From Malurus cyaneus samueli (Eukaryota > Chordata > Aves > Passeriformes > Maluridae): DNA of 64,000 bases. Position 1 is the first letter of the stretch. Every line of letters starts with the position of its first letter. This document shows, one piece after another, positions 60,242 through 64,000 of this stretch. Both the position numbers and the translations under genes were made by a program. Under the pieces are notes generated by a model, which worked only from the letters and a program-made list of their open reading frames with translations, was not told where the DNA came from and searched no databases. The stretch is from assembly GCA_009741485.1 (NCBI GenBank), contig CM019220.1:32656579-32720578 (forward strand). The letters run 5' to 3'.

Positions 60242-63200
60242 CAACAATTAAATTATTGATGGCCCTTCTCAGGTACTTTCCTTTGTTTCTTTTTTTCCCT
60301 AGGACTGTACAATATATAACTGAATAATATGCAAGATGAAATAGAGGTAGATGGACTTCTTAGCTTTTCTAGCCTCAGGAGTTCATTTTGAGGTAATCTG
60401 GCTTTTGAATATATTTGAGATTAGGAAAGTTAGAGCTGCTATTAGTATTTGCTACAGGATTGGAGTAAGAAAAAGCTTTTGGCACTGCACTGGGAATATG
60501 AATCAAAGAGATACATATGGTTTGGAAAATTTAAAAAAAACATTCATTTCAATAACATATAGGCAATTCCAACTTTAGAGAATTATGGAAGAAAAATCAG
60601 TTGAAAACGTGAATTTAAAAGAGGACTTCACAGTGAAGTTAAATAAAGTCCTCTGTTTGAAATGTGTGTTAAAGAAATATCAAATCCTTAAAATTAGATG
60701 AGGCAATGGAACAATTTCCTAGTTCTCACTGTATCTCTGGTTTCTAGAACATGAGAATCCTGTTCTAAGTAGTTGTTTTTATATGCAAATCAACAGGAGA
60801 TCATAACCAGTTTCTTCATCCAATATATCAACTTCAAATATAAAGCTCACTTCCTACCAACTTCTCCTTCCTTGTAGACATTAGTGCTGTGTTTTGAAAG
60901 TGTGAAGTGTAATTATTGTGATTCACAGTAGTTGCAGTTGAAGGTATAAATTAAATTTTCCATAGTTCAGCTCTTTTGATCCAATGACTTAATGAGAGGA
61001 ACATCTAAAGCTTATCAAGTAGTTGATAACACACTTTTGCTGCAAAATATGTGATTGGAAATTTGCATGCACTGTTCTTTTGAAGTTGTTTATCTCCTGT
61101 GGGTTGGAGCCAAAGCAGGCAGCAGTTCAATGTTTGGGGTTTTTTGCCTGCCTCTAATCTTCAATTAAAAAATTATCCTGGAGACTGCAGATCTCCAGCA
61201 GACACAAAACTTCCCATGGACTTACTGCACCATAAATAAATGAGAAAGGCATATAAACTACTAAGCTTGCTGTATTGGGAAATGACATTCTCCCACACTG
61301 AATAAAACTGGTGTAATTAAACTGGATTTATAGTCTAATACTGGCTTCAGAAGAAAAAACACCACCACCACCCCACTCCAGAAGAACCTTCACAAACCAG
61401 CCCCAAACCCAGCTTTTGTGAGTAATGGACAGATATGGAATGTTTGACTCCTTTTTATCTGCCATCCATAAATTCTCTGTCATAAATCTGGCCATCATAG
61501 CAATTAATCAGACTGAAGTGATGGTCACTGAAGGTCATTTGTCATTTTATGGCTTTCATATTTTCTCTTGTGGAAATACAGTTCTTCTAAGTTGTTTGTT
61601 CAGGCAAAGCAAGAACTTCTGGTTTCTACACTACTGTGCAAAAGTAGCAATATATATTTAGTTTCTTCAAGCTAGTTCCTAGTGAATATATTTCTCTATG
61701 CTAAAAAGGTTGCCCTAAATTATTATGGCAAAAAGAATGAGTAAAGTGTTAAGTTTACTTTGTCTCAAAGATGGAGACAATATTGTCTTGTAATTTGGGA
61801 ATTTCCAGTGCTGCCATTCAAATACCTTACTCTAAAAACCATATTGCTAACTTAAATGTTACAGAATTTGAAAGAAGAGCTAAAGGAAGTGTTTTATTTA
61901 AAACATCTTGATGATTTGGAAGTAGTGATGCTCAGCAGGTAACAGTAGAAGAGTGGGGGGATCTCTGTGTCATAGTATGCTATTGCTCCCAGTTTCCCCT
62001 ACTGATTGGTCTCAGACATGGCCTTGGCAATGACAGTGAGTAAGGATGTGGTTGTGCTTAATTACCCTTCCATTTCCTTGCCTAGTATCCATTTCTGTTG
62101 CTTAATGTCTGGGGACAAGTACAATTGTAGCTATGGTGTGCAGCCAATAAATCCCCATCTAAAATCCATCCACATTAAAAATATTTGCAGTTTTAGCCTG
62201 CTAATGTCTTCATTCAGAGCCCATTAATTCTTAAAAACAATGTTACCAGGTCTGGTAGGGATTTGGGGGGTAAAATTTGTATCTCTGTTAGCAACACTGG
62301 CACATTCTGCTTAATTTTACACAGTGCAGTGAGGTGACATGGTGTCTGGACTACAACAGGATACAGATTCAGAGTATCACACTCTTCTCCCCTGGGCAAT
62401 GTCATGGTTCTTCAGCTTCATGTGGAGTTTGGGAAGCCTTAATTTTTTATATGTTCATCCAAAACTGTGATCATTTTAATAATTCCTGACAGCTGCCTGG
62501 CACGATTTCAATACATGTGCCTAAATCTTGGCAAGCACTAATTAAATCTGGCCAACAAACCTCTCATTAATTTGCACACCCCACTCACCAGTAGATGGCC
62601 TTGGTCACAAAGCTATTGTGGTGGGGAAGTGACTGGCATTAGTGAGAGTTTAAGCAGGGTAGAGGATGAAATGGTAGAAATACCAAGTGCTATTTAAATA
62701 ATTTAGATTTGTCTTATTAAAAAATCTTGATATATTTACTGGCTTTCGTCCCAAGTCCACAATAGTGTCTTATGTTCTCTGCAAATGCCTGCCCATTTTA
62801 AAGTGGCAATTTATCTGTATTCTTAATGTGGGAAAAATGAGATGTACATGTGAATTCACACAGGTACCTCTGTGTCTGACAGTAGCAAAACTAATTTTTA
62901 TATTCACATTTTAAAATACATTTATTATGTTGACTGTGATTCCTTTCCCTCCTGCCCTAGCAGTGTCTGATTACTTCAAGGGACACATTCAACTTTCTCC
63001 AGTTTTTAAGGCATGTTCAAGCCTTGACCTTATCATCATTTCAGGTTATATCTAGTTAACTGTTTTGAGGTCTTATGACTAGAAATTTGTTTGGTATAAA
63101 AAGTTACTGTTTATCACATTAGTGATCATACTCCTTCGAAACTTCTCAGCTCCTGTGCTTCTCCTTTTATTTGCCATGTGGTTAAATTTGAATTCTGCCC

Positions 63201-64000
63201 TATGTGCTTTATTGGCTGCAGGTGGGGGCTTTGAGATTCCTTACAGGCTGGGATCCAAGAGTGTGTAATGGAGAGTGCTTTCTGTTTCATTTCTCTCTCA
63301 CACATGGGTGTGATATCTGGGCACTGGACCACATGTAGACACAGGAAGAGGTATTTAGCTATTAGAAGAGCAAGCATTGCCTATACAGCTGTGCTTTTGT
63401 TCTTCTAAGGGAAAAGCAGTTGGTGCAAATGCAGTTGCGCAGTGAGTAGTGATCACCCTATGTCATAGGAGTTCCCCTCCTTGTCTTTTACCTTCATTTT
63501 CCATTGCTGGTGTATCAGCCTTTTGGATTTTCACAGTGTTGCCATGGGGTAGAGGTTGAGTAAGTCACTGTGAACTTGTGCAGCACTGTTGGAAACACTG
63601 CCTTAGTCACAATGCTGTCTCTTCTTACATGTATTTTGTCTAATTTCAGTTATGTGTGCTTTTCCTAATGTAAGGTTCTCCTATTGAAGTTGTTATGGGG
63701 AAACTGTTACGCATTTTAATGGGAGCAGACTGCAGCTTCTTTGCTACCTTTGAAGTTACTCTGTCAGAAATAGAGGAAAGCTAAAATTAGACACGCTGTA
63801 TTTTCTTGTGTGCCATTTCATCCCTCCTCTACTGTCACAGAACAAGGCTTTTCATAGCGAGCTTGGTACTGTAGTGCCAGTGGAGGCACTTTGAGGGAAA
63901 GGAGCAGAACAGCAAAGTGAAATGCAGAGGAAGTGGCATTTCACCAAGGATGCAGCCTTAAGGACATGGGGTATTTTGAAACAAATGGTGGCTTGAATAT
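60242..64000. other. No gene recognised downstream of MAIP1
   Basis: No conserved exon was found. In mammals SPATS2L follows MAIP1 on the same strand. Its non-coding 5' exons could lie here but cannot be recognised from sequence alone. Confidence 0.45.

Noticed and set aside
1..64000. CRISPR arrays, bacterial operons, phage or plasmid features
   Set aside because: Split genes, CR1 and LTR repeats and CpG islands show this is vertebrate nuclear DNA. No spaced direct-repeat array of CRISPR type is present.

Overview
The window is nuclear DNA of a vertebrate, most likely a bird. It is intron-rich and AT-rich outside two CpG-island promoters. It carries many CR1 LINE 3' ends, the dominant avian retroposon, and avian-type endogenous retrovirus (ERV) LTRs. 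Three conserved single-copy genes lie in the order and orientation I recall for human 2q33: C2orf69 (+), TYW5 (-) and MAIP1 (+). Species cannot be fixed from the sequence.

Layout. 1-32,560: no recognisable gene. This part holds a degraded LTR (about 2.8-3.15 kb), a small ERV-like structure with matching target-site duplications at 10.3-11.7 kb that contains a CR1 fragment and a one-base assembly gap, further CR1 pieces and a 29-base A-run. 32,560-35,749: C2orf69, two exons, with a CpG-island promoter carrying a CRE, a GC box and an NRF1-like site. 35,750-43,800: C2orf69 3' UTR and spacer. 43,800-52,560: TYW5 on the minus strand, eight exons. Its first exon is filled by a ~30-bp GC-rich minisatellite of about 18 units that reads as copies of the protein's own N-terminus. 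52,629-53,098: a CR1 inserted between the head-to-head TYW5 and MAIP1 starts. 53,214-60,241: MAIP1, five exons, with a cluster of CR1 pieces in intron 1. 60,242-64,000: no gene recognised.

Functional theme. C2orf69 and MAIP1 are both mitochondrial proteins (MAIP1 works with m-AAA proteases). TYW5 is the JmjC-type hydroxylase of the wybutosine pathway of tRNA-Phe. They are neighbours by conserved synteny, not an operon.

The most unusual signal is the coding minisatellite in TYW5 exon 1, which has duplicated the start codon and its upstream context. All three GC-rich first exons show reading-frame breaks here while every downstream exon is intact. That points either to indel errors in GC-rich sequence or to real N-terminal divergence, and raw reads or transcripts would tell which.
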